A program made the translations under genes and the position numbers. Positions 33,919-43,156 of a stretch of DNA of 64,000 bases are shown here, piece after piece. The stretch is taken from positions 1 through 64,000 of the forward strand of contig JACBXP010000013.1 in assembly GCA_015863185.1 (NCBI GenBank), in the 5' to 3' direction. The DNA is from Aerococcaceae bacterium DSM 111020. GTDB taxonomy: Bacteria > Bacillota > Bacilli > Lactobacillales > Aerococcaceae. Within the stretch, counting starts at the first letter, position 1; the number at the start of each line of letters is the position of its first letter. The notes under the pieces are model-generated. The model saw only the letters and a list, made by a program, of their open reading frames with translations, made no database searches and was not told the DNA's origin.

Positions 33919-35274
33919 ATGCATATGAATCAATTAGACAAAGAACTCTTAAGACGTCGCGTTGAAATTGAAGAACAAGAACTCGAAAAACGATCGATTA
34001 ACCGCAGAAGTTATGCATTAGTTCTTTCATTATTTCTCGTCTTAATTATACCCGTATTCATTGTTTCGACCCCTAAGGAAGTGTTTGAAGGGATGTTTCG
34101 AATTATCACCTCTCCCTCCAATTTAACGACGGATTATTTCGTTATCGGGGGACCCGGTGGTTCCTTCGCTAATAGTGCGTTGATATTGTTGATGTACACT
34201 GCACTTATCAATCGTTTAGATTTGGATATGTCTGGTTCTATCATTGCAGCACTCTTTTTGATGGCTGGTTTCGCTTTTTTTGGCAAAAATATTTACAATA
34301 GTATCCCTATCACTTTAGGTGTTTATTTGAATAGTGTTTATACCCGACAGCCCTTTGAAAAGAATATCTTACCCGCCTTGTATGGAACATCACTAGGCCC
34401 TTTCGTGTCTATCATTACCTTTGGTTTAGATCTTCCTCTTTTTATGGGCATGGGACTCGGCATCTTGGCTGGTATCCTTATTGGCTTTGTGATTCCGCCA
34501 TTAGCTGCGAGTACATTACGCTTTCACAGTGGCTTTAACTTATATAATGTAGGTTTTACTACGGGACTCATCGGAATGATTGTTATTGGATTATTAAGAA
34601 GTTTTCATTATGAAATTGAAAATGTCACAATTATCTTTACAGAGCCTACTCCTATTTTAAATACCGTCGTCTTGATTGGTTGGTCATTATTCACAATGAT
34701 CGGTCTTATTTTAGTTTATCGTTCCAAATATTCATACCAACAATATCGTCATTTACTCGATAATTCCGGGAGACTAGTCGCAGATTTTATTAATATTTAT
34801 GGTTTTGAAGTCGTTCTCTTAAATATGGGATTGATGGGACTTATCTCAACCCTCTATGTTATTTTAATCAATGGCAATCTCACTGGCCCAACCATGGGGG
34901 GAATTCTAACAGTTGTAGGGTTTTCGGCATTTGGTAAACATATCAAGAATGCGCCCCCTGTTATGCTCGGGGTCTTCATGGCTTCCTTATTTACCGGCGG
35001 AGGTCCCGATACGAATGCCGCTCTTTTAGGTGCGCTCTTTGGGACCGCTTTGGCTCCGATTACGGGACATTATGGCTTGATCCCTGGATTTTTAGCTGGT
35101 TTCATTCATTATGCCACTGTAGTTAATGTTGGATCGCTCCACGGCGGGGTAAATTTATATAATAATGGTTTTTCTGCAGGATTTGTGGCTGCCATCTTCG
35201 TTCCGATTCTAGATATGCTCATCGATGCAAGGAGGTTACGACAAAATGAATCCAATACACCAAGAACAGAGTAA
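33919..35274 (+). CDS. DUF1576 family membrane protein
   Basis: The ATG at 33919 has AAAGG at about the right distance; a GTG at 33916 and an ATG at 33925 are alternatives. The ~451-residue protein has an N-terminal charged helix and about ten membrane helices arranged as two similar halves: AFFGKNIYNSIPITLGVYLNS in the first and SAFGKHIKNAPPVMLGVFMAS in the second. HSGFNLYNVGFTTG and HGGVNLYNNGFSAG also repeat. The internal duplication suggests a transporter, but no substrate is known. The 3' end overlaps the next gene by 29 bases. Confidence 0.88.
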   Translation: MHMNQLDKELLRRRVEIEEQELEKRSINRRSYALVLSLFLVLIIPVFIVSTPKEVFEGMFRIITSPSNLTTDYFVIGGPGGSFANSALILLMYTALINRLDLDMSGSIIAALFLMAGFAFFGKNIYNSIPITLGVYLNSVYTRQPFEKNILPALYGTSLGPFVSIITFGLDLPLFMGMGLGILAGILIGFVIPPLAASTLRFHSGFNLYNVGFTTGLIGMIVIGLLRSFHYEIENVTIIFTEPTPILNTVVLIGWSLFTMIGLILVYRSKYSYQQYRHLLDNSGRLVADFINIYGFEVVLLNMGLMGLISTLYVILINGNLTGPTMGGILTVVGFSAFGKHIKNAPPVMLGVFMASLFTGGGPDTNAALLGALFGTALAPITGHYGLIPGFLAGFIHYATVVNVGSLHGGVNLYNNGFSAGFVAAIFVPILDMLIDARRLRQNESNTPRTE

Positions 35275-35602
35275 AATCACATCCATTGCACGTCATCTCA
35301 TGGACATCTATTTCGAATTAGGTATGACAACTGTCAATGTTACCGTTCGTTCTGATAACGAATCCAGTGCGGTATTAGCTAGTTCGGATTATGTTGTCCC
35401 TATCTCTCAATCTTATATCAATCAATTAAATGAAGCCTTTGAAATCAAACGTTCATTGGAATCAGAAGATTATTATGAAAATTTACTAGACGTAGAAAAT
35501 AGTGACAATGACAAACGAATTATCGGTTCGATGATTGATTATGGTAAAGCCGAAGTCATCGATGATAAGTTTCAAATTTTAGTCGTGAGAAATAAACATT
35601 GA
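35246..35602 (+). CDS. Small unknown protein coupled to the DUF1576 gene
   Basis: The ATG at 35246 has AAGGAGG 9 bases upstream, inside the end of the DUF1576 gene; this start gives 118 residues. The product is soluble, acidic and cysteine-free, with an N-terminal helix (SIARHLMDIYFELGM). I do not recognise a family. The 29-base overlap implies translational coupling, so it may be a cytosolic partner of the membrane protein. A terminator follows directly. Confidence 0.75.
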   Translation: MNPIHQEQSKITSIARHLMDIYFELGMTTVNVTVRSDNESSAVLASSDYVVPISQSYINQLNEAFEIKRSLESEDYYENLLDVENSDNDKRIIGSMIDYGKAEVIDDKFQILVVRNKH

Positions 35603-35608
35603 CTTCAC

Positions 35609-35652
35609 AAAAATGCCCCAATACATCCATTTAATGGTTTGTTGGGGCATTT
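35609..35652. terminator. Bidirectional terminator
   Basis: AAAATGCCCCAA and TTGGGGCATTTT pair around a 20-base loop, with T runs on both strands, between the DUF1576 operon and the convergent fbp gene. Confidence 0.88.
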
Positions 35653-35655
35653 TAC

Positions 35656-37521
35656 TTATTTACTTGCTTTAAGCGAGTCAATTTCTAATTGAATATCATA
35701 ACCTGTATCGGTATCCGCAACTTTTGCTCGTTGCAACCGTTTCTTCACGACATATTTACTTGGTAGAATATCACGGTAGTGTTCGATACTTTCCTCGCGA
35801 CTCGTAAAGGGTTCGTGGGCAACCAAATACACTTCATGCGAATTATCGATTAAAGTATAACCCGCAATGCCAGTCACTTTTTGATACGCTTTAGATAAGC
35901 CACCGTCAATTACCAACATTTTGCCATTAGCTTTTACCGGGTTCTCACCTTCCAACGCTTTAATAGGCGTATGCCCATTAATAATATAGCCCGTTTCTTC
36001 TAAGCCAAATTCCTGTAATAAATTCAAACAAAATCCTTCCTCATTTCTTAAGGAATAGTATGGATTTTGTTTTTCTTTATGTGTAGATTTATCTTCGATG
36101 AAATAACGTTCAAATGTCTTCATCGTGTCTTTCCCAAATAAGTTCGATGCATCACCACACCATAAATACCATAAAATATCAGATGACAAATCATCATGAA
36201 TGTTAGGATAGACATAGGCTTTAAAAATGTGTTCTTGATAGTAATCCATCAATTCACGCCCACCAAGAGATTCGCCTTCAATAGATAGGCACTTGAAATC
36301 TCCATTCGCTTCACATGGGACACACCCATGGAATAGGAGATTGCCATTCTTACGATGATAAAGTCTACCATAATGTACCAAAAAGTCTACATGTTCTTTC
36401 AATCGTTCTGATGATTGGAATTGATGCATTAGATCTAACAACACAAGTTCTTCTTCAAAGGTTAATTGCTCTGGATTATCAGGATCAACTAATTGGAAGC
36501 AACCATTCTGAATCGGAAATTCACCTTCATCCAATTGAATCATCTGATGGTCTTCAGATAATCTTCCTAACAAGCGACGATGTTCCATCTCAAATTCTGG
36601 ACGTCGTTTTATCACTTTCTCTTCCAATTTGAACTGCATAATCGTCATTGCTTGTTGCATCTTGGAAATATCCAATTTCTCACCTTCACTGAGCACCTCA
36701 ACCATATCTCCTCGAGGTTCAAATTCAGGAATCGCTTCATAATATTGTTCGGCAAATCGCTTCAAGCGTGTCAAATCAATTTGGTAGCCTTTCTCTAATA
36801 AGTCCACATGACCGTACCGCAAACTAATACGCAACACATTCGCCATACAAGCATAGGAACCTGAAAAAGCACCAACCCAAATAATATCATGATTCCCTAA
36901 TTGAATATCCAATGATGGGAATTCCATTAGTCGATCCATAATTAAATCCGGATGAGGTCCACGATCATAAATATCTCCTAGTACGTGTAAATGATCGACC
37001 ACAAATCGCTTAATCAAATCCGTTAATACCACAGAAAATGACTCAACAAGTCCAAGCTGTATCACACTTTCATAAATAGATTCATAATACATTTCTTTAT
37101 TATCATCTTCATCATACTGATATAATAATTCTTCAAGAATATAAGCGAATTGTTTAGGCAATGCTTTTCGAACTTTAGATCGAGTATATTTGGTTGAGGC
37201 ATAACGTGTCATTCGAACCAGACGATCTAATAAAATAAGCCATTCATCATGGGTTCTTTCAACCCCAACAATCAGTTCTTCTGGATAATAAATTTGGAAA
37301 CTAAATGCTTCTCGTTCTTTCTCAGACATTTCCTTGCGAAATAAGTCATTCACCTTCACACTTACGACTCCCGAACAGTTCCGCATAATATGATCGAATG
37401 CTTCAAACTCACCATGTAAATCACTAATAAAATGCTCGGTTGCCTTTGGCAATTGGGTAATTGCCTGTAGATTAATAATTTCTGTTAATGTTTCTTCTTT
37501 GGTTAAACGTGTCTCAGGCAT
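35656..37521 (-). CDS. fbp: Class III fructose-1,6-bisphosphatase
   Basis: The ATG at 37521 has GAGGGA upstream; the frame extends to 37572 without a ribosome site. The 621-residue product belongs to the Firmicutes-type (class III) FBPase, a PPP-fold metalloenzyme: FISDLHGEFEAF, LGDIYDRGPHPDLI, QLGNHDIIWVGAFSG, and INGHTPI with DGG. It hydrolyses fructose 1,6-bisphosphate to fructose 6-phosphate in gluconeogenesis. Length is close to the usual 640-670. Single gene with terminators on both sides. Confidence 0.95.
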   Translation of the reverse strand: MPETRLTKEETLTEIINLQAITQLPKATEHFISDLHGEFEAFDHIMRNCSGVVSVKVNDLFRKEMSEKEREAFSFQIYYPEELIVGVERTHDEWLILLDRLVRMTRYASTKYTRSKVRKALPKQFAYILEELLYQYDEDDNKEMYYESIYESVIQLGLVESFSVVLTDLIKRFVVDHLHVLGDIYDRGPHPDLIMDRLMEFPSLDIQLGNHDIIWVGAFSGSYACMANVLRISLRYGHVDLLEKGYQIDLTRLKRFAEQYYEAIPEFEPRGDMVEVLSEGEKLDISKMQQAMTIMQFKLEEKVIKRRPEFEMEHRRLLGRLSEDHQMIQLDEGEFPIQNGCFQLVDPDNPEQLTFEEELVLLDLMHQFQSSERLKEHVDFLVHYGRLYHRKNGNLLFHGCVPCEANGDFKCLSIEGESLGGRELMDYYQEHIFKAYVYPNIHDDLSSDILWYLWCGDASNLFGKDTMKTFERYFIEDKSTHKEKQNPYYSLRNEEGFCLNLLQEFGLEETGYIINGHTPIKALEGENPVKANGKMLVIDGGLSKAYQKVTGIAGYTLIDNSHEVYLVAHEPFTSREESIEHYRDILPSKYVVKKRLQRAKVADTDTGYDIQLEIDSLKASK

Positions 37522-37680
37522 AGGCGTCCCTCTTTCTAATTTTTCATGCTTATTCTTTATGGTCGTTTGCATTCATCCATGTACAGCTTAAACATTCAGA
37601 AAACGCTTCATAAAAATTATAACATGGAAAACTTGTTCCGCCAATCTCACTTCATTCTTTCTGATATAGAGTGCGCAACA

Positions 37681-37706
37681 AAAAAAGGTGTCCTCTGGAC
37701 ACCTTT
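37681..37706 (-). terminator. Terminator after the TauE/SafE gene
   Basis: AAAGGTGTCC-AGA-GGACACCTTT followed by TTTT on the minus strand. Confidence 0.9.
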
Positions 37707-37716
37707 ATTGTCAATT

Positions 37717-38496
37717 TTAAAATAAAATTTGGAAACCATTATATAGATTCAATAATAAAACACCTGAGGTGATTAATTGATAAGCAACATTCACTTGATC
37801 GTCTGTCATTTTTTGATTTAATGTCGAGCCTACATAACCACCGATTACCGCCGCTGGAAGAATTGCTGCCAACACACTTAAGTCAAATCCGCCAAAACCA
37901 GTTGTTAAACCAATTGTTGAAAGTTTCGCTACTTGTGAGAAGAAAATAATAAAGATAGAATATGTTGTGGATGCTTTGGTTGAGTGACCAAACATTAAAA
38001 TAAATGCCGCAACATTAATAGGGCCGCCACCGATTCCTAGTAAGGTTGAAATAATAGCTAAAAATAAACTTACGAAAAAATACCAAGGGGTACCAGAAAG
38101 GTAGAGACTCTTTTGTTCCCCTCTTGAATAAAGAATGGATGCCCCTAAAACAATAATCATCACGATGATTTGAATCAGATTAACGGTTGATTCATTTGGA
38201 AATAGAATGGTCAAATAAACAAATAAACGGTCCCCCATCATTCCGCCGAAGATGCTTCCCAGTGCTATTGCTAATAATTTCTGAAAATCTACTTCAAAAC
38301 CACCTCGAACTTGCTTATAAATGGACACAATCGACATGGTTAATACCGCAGCACTTGAGAAAAATCCAATCGCTGTTAAAGAATGAAACCCCAATGCATC
38401 TAACGCAGGCTTAATAATCACACCGCCGCCCATTCCAGATAAGGCGCCTGTCGTATTTGCTAATAAAATAATAATAAAATAAATAATATAAACCAA
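37717..38496 (-). CDS. TauE/SafE family sulfite/organosulfonate exporter-like permease
   Basis: The 259-residue protein has about eight membrane helices in two similar halves: ALSGMGGGVIIKPAL at the N-terminus and STLLGIGGGPINVAAF in the middle are the TSUP (DUF81) glycine motifs. It starts at TTG; AGGAGG lies 7 bases upstream and no ATG is better placed. TauE members move sulfite, sulfoacetate or other small anions, but the substrate here cannot be deduced. It is not next to the persulfide operon at 0.3-2.5 kb. Confidence 0.88.
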   Translation of the reverse strand: MVYIIYFIIILLANTTGALSGMGGGVIIKPALDALGFHSLTAIGFFSSAAVLTMSIVSIYKQVRGGFEVDFQKLLAIALGSIFGGMMGDRLFVYLTILFPNESTVNLIQIIVMIIVLGASILYSRGEQKSLYLSGTPWYFFVSLFLAIISTLLGIGGGPINVAAFILMFGHSTKASTTYSIFIIFFSQVAKLSTIGLTTGFGGFDLSVLAAILPAAVIGGYVGSTLNQKMTDDQVNVAYQLITSGVLLLNLYNGFQILF

Positions 38497-38660
38497 TCCA
38501 AAACCTCCTATGTTCTATGAATTGTCAACTGATACTAGTATATCAAACCTCTACGAGAATAAGAAATTTTAATAAAATTTGTAAGGCTGCTCCCACACTT
38601 TATCACATCAGTTAATAGTTGTCTTTGATTCAACTCAAGGCACACTTTATCCTCAGCAAG

Positions 38661-38699
38661 AAAAAGATAGGATATTTGGCTTAGCCATTTATCCTATCT
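38661..38699 (-). terminator. Terminator of the metQ-M20 operon
   Basis: AGATAGGATA and TATCCTATCT, with inner TGGCT/GCCA pairing, form a stem followed by TTTTTC on the minus strand. Confidence 0.8.
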
Positions 38700-38716
38700 T
38701 GACAATGTTCTATTTA

Positions 38717-39892
38717 CTATTCATTCAAAAAGTCCAACGCATAATCAATATGTAATTGTGTCATCAATAATAGTGCTTCTTCATCTAAATCAAATTGTTC
38801 ATGATGCAAGCCATAACTCGTATCAGAGGATGAACGAACCCCTACTCTTAAATAACATCCTGGTACCTCTGCTAGAAAATCAGCAAAGTCATCCGCCCCC
38901 ATTGACGGTTCTAAGTGGGTGATGACATTTTCTTCACTAACTAAGCGTTGAGCAATTCGCTGCGCGCGTTCCGTTGATTCAGAATCATTAATGGTAACAT
39001 TCGCAGCATCATAATTAGAAAATGTACATTCCCCACCTAGAAACGTTGCTTCGTCTTCGGCAATCTGCTGAATCAATTGGAGAAAACGGACACGACTCTC
39101 ACGACTGAGTGTTCTCAAGGTCCCCTCCAGATGGGCATGATTAGCGACGATATTGTACCGAGTACCTGACTCAAACTTGCCAATCCCCACGATAATCCCT
39201 TCCATCGGGTCTGTTAATCTGGAAGGAATTTGTTGCAATTTAGTAACAATATTCGCGCCAATAACGAGTGCATCGACTCCTAATTGTGGTCTCGCGACAT
39301 GTGTACTCTTTCCTGTAATATCAATCGTAAAAATATCACAAGAAGCATTATTTGGACCCGGAACCGCTTGAATCTCACCCAACTCTAAATTCGGATCCAC
39401 ATGTAAACCAAAGACTTGATTCACATCATTAGTTAATCCTGCCGCTACAAATTGTTTTGCTCCGGCTCCAATTTCCTCAGCTTGTTGAAAAGCAAAATGA
39501 ATCGTGCCTGAAAACGTCTCTGGATGTTCTTTAAAATAATGCACCGCTCCCAGTAAAGCAGCTGTGTGCGCATCATGCCCGCATGCATGCATCACTCCAG
39601 AATTTTTGGAACGATAATCATGTGATGATTTCTCTAAAATATCCAAGGCGTCAATATCTGCCCGTAAAATTATTTGTTGTAAAGGCTCAGTGGATTCTTT
39701 GGTACCTTGAATACTAGCAAATGTTCCAGTCTCACCGACCTTAATAAAGGGAATCTCTAATTCTTTTAAAATATTCTGAATCGTGTCCGCAGTTTTGTAT
39801 TCCTTTAAACTGGGTTCAGGATATTGATGAAAATGCCGTCTATAAGCGATGAGCTTTTCTTTTAATTCGCGAACCTCAGCAATGATATTCAT
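38717..39892 (-). CDS. M20-family amidohydrolase (hippurate/N-acyl amino acid hydrolase-like)
   Basis: The 391-residue zinc enzyme has GVMHACGHDAHTA, AFQQAEEIGAGAKQFVAAGL and HVDPNLELG, the M20D (AmhX/hippurate hydrolase) pattern, with a lid domain at about residues 180-300 and the final metal His in GLHHEQFD. It lies 21 bases after a metQ gene and under the same Met-specifier T-box, so it is expressed when methionine is scarce. A role in releasing methionine from N-acyl-methionine or a dipeptide is inferred from that context only. Confidence 0.88.
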   Translation of the reverse strand: MNIIAEVRELKEKLIAYRRHFHQYPEPSLKEYKTADTIQNILKELEIPFIKVGETGTFASIQGTKESTEPLQQIILRADIDALDILEKSSHDYRSKNSGVMHACGHDAHTAALLGAVHYFKEHPETFSGTIHFAFQQAEEIGAGAKQFVAAGLTNDVNQVFGLHVDPNLELGEIQAVPGPNNASCDIFTIDITGKSTHVARPQLGVDALVIGANIVTKLQQIPSRLTDPMEGIIVGIGKFESGTRYNIVANHAHLEGTLRTLSRESRVRFLQLIQQIAEDEATFLGGECTFSNYDAANVTINDSESTERAQRIAQRLVSEENVITHLEPSMGADDFADFLAEVPGCYLRVGVRSSSDTSYGLHHEQFDLDEEALLLMTQLHIDYALDFLNE

Positions 39893-39913
39893 CTATTCTT
39901 TCCCTTTCTCTGA

Positions 39914-40768
39914 CTAATCGAATTCAGGTGCTCCATCCCATGCCGGTAAAGAGCCACCATCATCTGCTTCATAGACGACTTCTGCAACATCATCTTGTTG
40001 ATAAAGCTCAACGATTTTGTGGTATAAAGGATTATCTTTGTCTTCCGGACGTGTCGCAATCACATTACGATAAGCGTCGCTCAATGCTTCAAAATTGTCC
40101 GTATCAGCGAAAATGGCATCTGAAGTGGATAAACCAGCATTGGAAGCAATCCCGCTATTTATGAACGCTGCATCAAGGTCTGGCAAAGCTGAAGGTAATT
40201 GAGCCGCTTCTAATTCTTCGAAGGTGAAGTTTTTAGGATTGTCGGTAATATCCTCAACCGTCGGCAAGATGCCTGCTTCATCATCAACTTCTAATAAACC
40301 AGCAATTTCTAGAGCTAATAGCGCCCGGCCACCATTCGTTGGATCCGAAGCAATACCTATCTTTGCATTATCAGGGATATCTTCGATATTATCATATTTA
40401 TCAGAATAGAGACCTAATTTAGTAACGAATGTATAGCCAATAGGTGTTAATTCTTCATCATTTTCTTCATTCCAATTTTCCAGAAAAGCTACATGTTGAA
40501 AGGCATTAATATCTAAAGACCCATCTGCTAAAGCAACATTTGGAACAACATAATCGGTTAATAATTCAACATGAATCGTAATACCTTCTTCTTCTAAAGC
40601 CTTATCTGACAAATAATCCCAGACACGTTCACTTGACTCTCCAACAACACCAACCGTTACTTCTTCACCCTCGAATTCCTTGTCTTGGGCAAAAGCTGTT
40701 GAAGTACTTTGTGTAACAAGTGCTAAGGCACCTAATGTAATGAGTGATGATTTGATCCATTTTTTCAT
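39914..40768 (-). CDS. metQ: MetQ-family methionine-binding protein without lipobox
   Basis: The 284-residue protein has the NlpA/MetQ fold: VTVGVVGE, LLTDYVVPNVALADGSLDINAFQH, KIGIASDPTNGGRALLALE and LPDLDAAFINSG. Unlike usual Gram-positive MetQ proteins it has no lipobox Cys; the signal peptide ends STAFAQDK, a signal peptidase I site. It would be released unless held otherwise. AAAGGAG precedes the start. It is controlled by the T-box at 40813-41095 and followed by an M20 hydrolase; the matching metN-metI genes are at 47-49 kb. Confidence 0.9.
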   Translation of the reverse strand: MKKWIKSSLITLGALALVTQSTSTAFAQDKEFEGEEVTVGVVGESSERVWDYLSDKALEEEGITIHVELLTDYVVPNVALADGSLDINAFQHVAFLENWNEENDEELTPIGYTFVTKLGLYSDKYDNIEDIPDNAKIGIASDPTNGGRALLALEIAGLLEVDDEAGILPTVEDITDNPKNFTFEELEAAQLPSALPDLDAAFINSGIASNAGLSTSDAIFADTDNFEALSDAYRNVIATRPEDKDNPLYHKIVELYQQDDVAEVVYEADDGGSLPAWDGAPEFD

Positions 40769-40812
40769 GATTGATTCTCCTTTTCTAATGACCTCTTTGA
40801 CAACAATTAAGA

Positions 40813-41095
40813 TAAAAAAACTCCCGTCCCTAAAAAGGACGAGAGTTACTTCGTGTTACCACCTTTGTTCCCTATATTGTCTCCAATATAAGCTCATTTG
40901 GTACGTCGGTATAAAATCCCCAAGATACCAAGGCATTCGATAACGGATGCTTCCGTCAATCTCTAAAGAAAGGCTTTCAAGATTGCCGCTCAGTGCTCAT
41001 TTTCATCGACGCTTCATTACCTATTTCCACCAACCATAGGCTCTCTATAAACTTGCCATCCATTACTCTACACTTAATAGCGTTTGTTTTTTATC
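40813..41095 (-). promoter_or_regulatory. T-box leader, methionine specifier (AUG)
   Basis: On the minus strand the leader has Stem I with AGAGAG and GGTGGAAATAGG, a candidate specifier region TGAAAATGAGCACTGAGCGG, the T-box AACAAAGGTGGTAACACG and a terminator stem AACTCTCGTCC/GGACGGGAGTT followed by T. The codon aligned between the two T-boxes in this window is AUG, which fits a methionine-uptake operon. Uncharged tRNA-Met should prevent termination. Confidence 0.88.
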
Positions 41096-41104
41096 TTAAT
41101 AATT

Positions 41105-41133
41105 ACTATAAACAATGAATCATCAATTGTCAA
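41105..41133 (-). promoter_or_regulatory. Promoter of the metQ-M20 operon
   Basis: TTGACA (41128-41133), 17 bases, TATAGT (41105-41110) on the minus strand, just before the T-box leader. Confidence 0.85.
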
Positions 41134-41211
41134 TGGTTTATTAGATTACTTTTAGATAAAAATGAGTGATTGATGTGGCGACATTCATTTATATCCCTAA
41201 TCTTCTAAATC

Positions 41212-42282
41212 CTACTGATTTTTGAAGCGATTCTTTTCTTTTTCTCGCTGATACATTTTTTGTGCTTGATCATAATTAATCCATAACATCCACGCTAATA
41301 AACCTATAACCAACAGAATAATCACTAACAATATGACTTGGCGCCATTCTCTAAATAATTGTGTCAAAATCGCTAGTGCTGAGAAGGCTATCGTTATGCC
41401 ATTCATCATTAAAACCACTTGCCATTCCTTTAACCCTAACGATAATAAACGATGATGGATATGTTGATTATCTCCTTCAGTAATTCGTTGTTTCTTCAAA
41501 CAACGTCGGATTACCGCAAAGACTGTGTCAATTAGAGGCACAGCATATAATACCATCGGCAAAATCAAAGAATAGAAGGAAGCATTCTTTAGTTGAGTGA
41601 CCGTAAGGACGCCATACATAAATCCAATCCACAATGATCCGGTATCTCCCAAATAGACTTTCGCTGGCATCCAATTCCATGGAATAAAACCAAAGAGAGA
41701 CCCTAACAAAATCAAAAGCATGGTCGTTAGAACAAATGGAATAGATAAACTAAAATTGAGTGTAATGAAAATTAATGCTGTAAGACTAATAATCATCGTA
41801 CTTGTGGCTAATCCATCCAATCCATCGATGAGATTAATAGCATTACAGACGAGTATCAGCCAACCAATCGTAAATAAATACTCTAAGGTCTGATACACAT
41901 TTGGACTCGCATACGGAAGAAGCGTCGTTGAAAAAGTCACATCACTCACAAAGTAAACAACATTACTTGCAATAAAAATTCCTAACAATTTATTAAAAGG
42001 AGATAGTTCGTAACGATCATCCACAACCCCTGTAATCATCACAATCATACTTGCCAAAAAAATACCGAAATATTGCTCTGTTAATATGAGTTCTCCTAAA
42101 TGAATCAAGGTCATCAACCAGAATCCTACAAAAATCGCAATCCCACCTGATGTCGGAATTCGACTTCGTTGCTTGATTTGGTGTGCATCCAAATCATACC
42201 AACCCATTCGCTTAGAAAGCTGTATCCAAATTCCTGTTAATATACAGGTCAAAGCAGCTGTGATAAATATTAAACGAAGCAT
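41212..42282 (-). CDS. tagO: Undecaprenyl-phosphate N-acetylglucosaminyl-1-phosphate transferase (TagO/WecA family)
   Basis: The 356-residue membrane protein has about 11 helices and the family's cytosolic motifs: TSGGIAIFVGF, MITGVVDDRYELSP (catalytic Asp pair), NLIDGLDGLAT, GDTGSL and the His-rich loop ITEGDNQHIHHRLL. It transfers GlcNAc-1-phosphate to undecaprenyl phosphate, the first step of wall teichoic acid or other surface glycan synthesis. MraY is less likely given the HIHH loop. Its ATG directly follows the nadE stop. Confidence 0.9.
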   Translation of the reverse strand: MLRLIFITAALTCILTGIWIQLSKRMGWYDLDAHQIKQRSRIPTSGGIAIFVGFWLMTLIHLGELILTEQYFGIFLASMIVMITGVVDDRYELSPFNKLLGIFIASNVVYFVSDVTFSTTLLPYASPNVYQTLEYLFTIGWLILVCNAINLIDGLDGLATSTMIISLTALIFITLNFSLSIPFVLTTMLLILLGSLFGFIPWNWMPAKVYLGDTGSLWIGFMYGVLTVTQLKNASFYSLILPMVLYAVPLIDTVFAVIRRCLKKQRITEGDNQHIHHRLLSLGLKEWQVVLMMNGITIAFSALAILTQLFREWRQVILLVIILLVIGLLAWMLWINYDQAQKMYQREKEKNRFKNQ

Positions 42283-43137
42283 TTACTCTTCACCGTGCAC
42301 CGTCACATCTGACCGCCAAAATGTATCATAGACATTAATAGGAAGATGGCGTTTGTGTTGTGATTTTTGGTACCAATTTTCGATTGTCTCTGCATCTCGT
42401 TCTGATACTTCATTGCCTGTAAGATAGGCATCTATCGCATCATATGAGACACCTAGTGCTTCTTCATCTGATAACATTGGCCGATCTTCTTCGAGGTCAG
42501 CGGTTGGAACTTTCAGATAAAGCTCTTCTGGACAATCGAGATATGCTAATAATTGCCGGCCTTGTTCTTTTGTTAGACGCCATAAGGGCATAATATCCGC
42601 TGCACCATCACCGAATTTTGTGTAAAATCCCGTAATTGCTTCAGCTGCATGGTCGGTCCCTATCACTGCACCGGCCTTCCCACCGGCAATAGCATATTGT
42701 GCCACCATTCGCTGACGTGCTTTAATGTTTCCTTTATTATAATCACTTATTGTCAGCTCGTTTTCTTGAATGGATTGAACCAATGCATCGGTCGCCGGTT
42801 TAATATCAACCATCATTTCTTGATCAGGTTGAATATAAGCCAATGCTTTTAAGGCGTCTGCTTCATCATTTTGCTTCCCATAGGGCAGACGAACCGCAAT
42901 AAATTGATAGTCTCGGTCCCCCGTCTCATCGCGCATTTCTTGAATGGTTAATTGGGCGAGTTTCCCTGCTAGGGTTGAATCTTGCCCACCACTAATCCCT
43001 AAAACATAGGTCTTTAATCCTGGATGTTCTTTAAGATAATCTTTCATAAAATCAATACTACGTCGAATTTCAGTGAATGGATCAATAGTTGGTTCGACTT
43101 TCAAAGTTTCAATAATTTCACTTTGTAATGGTCGCAT
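42283..43137 (-). CDS. nadE: Ammonia-dependent NAD+ synthetase
   Basis: The 284-residue enzyme has the PP-loop SGGQDST (about 48-54), and [27 protein letters not shown] and [17 protein letters not shown], all typical of NadE. It has no glutaminase domain, so uses ammonia to convert deamido-NAD to NAD. It follows pncB by 19 bases and is coupled to the TagO-like gene downstream. With pncB it forms the end of the nicotinate salvage route; nadD is not in the window. Confidence 0.96.
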   Translation of the reverse strand: MRPLQSEIIETLKVEPTIDPFTEIRRSIDFMKDYLKEHPGLKTYVLGISGGQDSTLAGKLAQLTIQEMRDETGDRDYQFIAVRLPYGKQNDEADALKALAYIQPDQEMMVDIKPATDALVQSIQENELTISDYNKGNIKARQRMVAQYAIAGGKAGAVIGTDHAAEAITGFYTKFGDGAADIMPLWRLTKEQGRQLLAYLDCPEELYLKVPTADLEEDRPMLSDEEALGVSYDAIDAYLTGNEVSERDAETIENWYQKSQHKRHLPINVYDTFWRSDVTVHGEE

Positions 43138-43156
43138 AAGTCACCATCCTTTCTTC

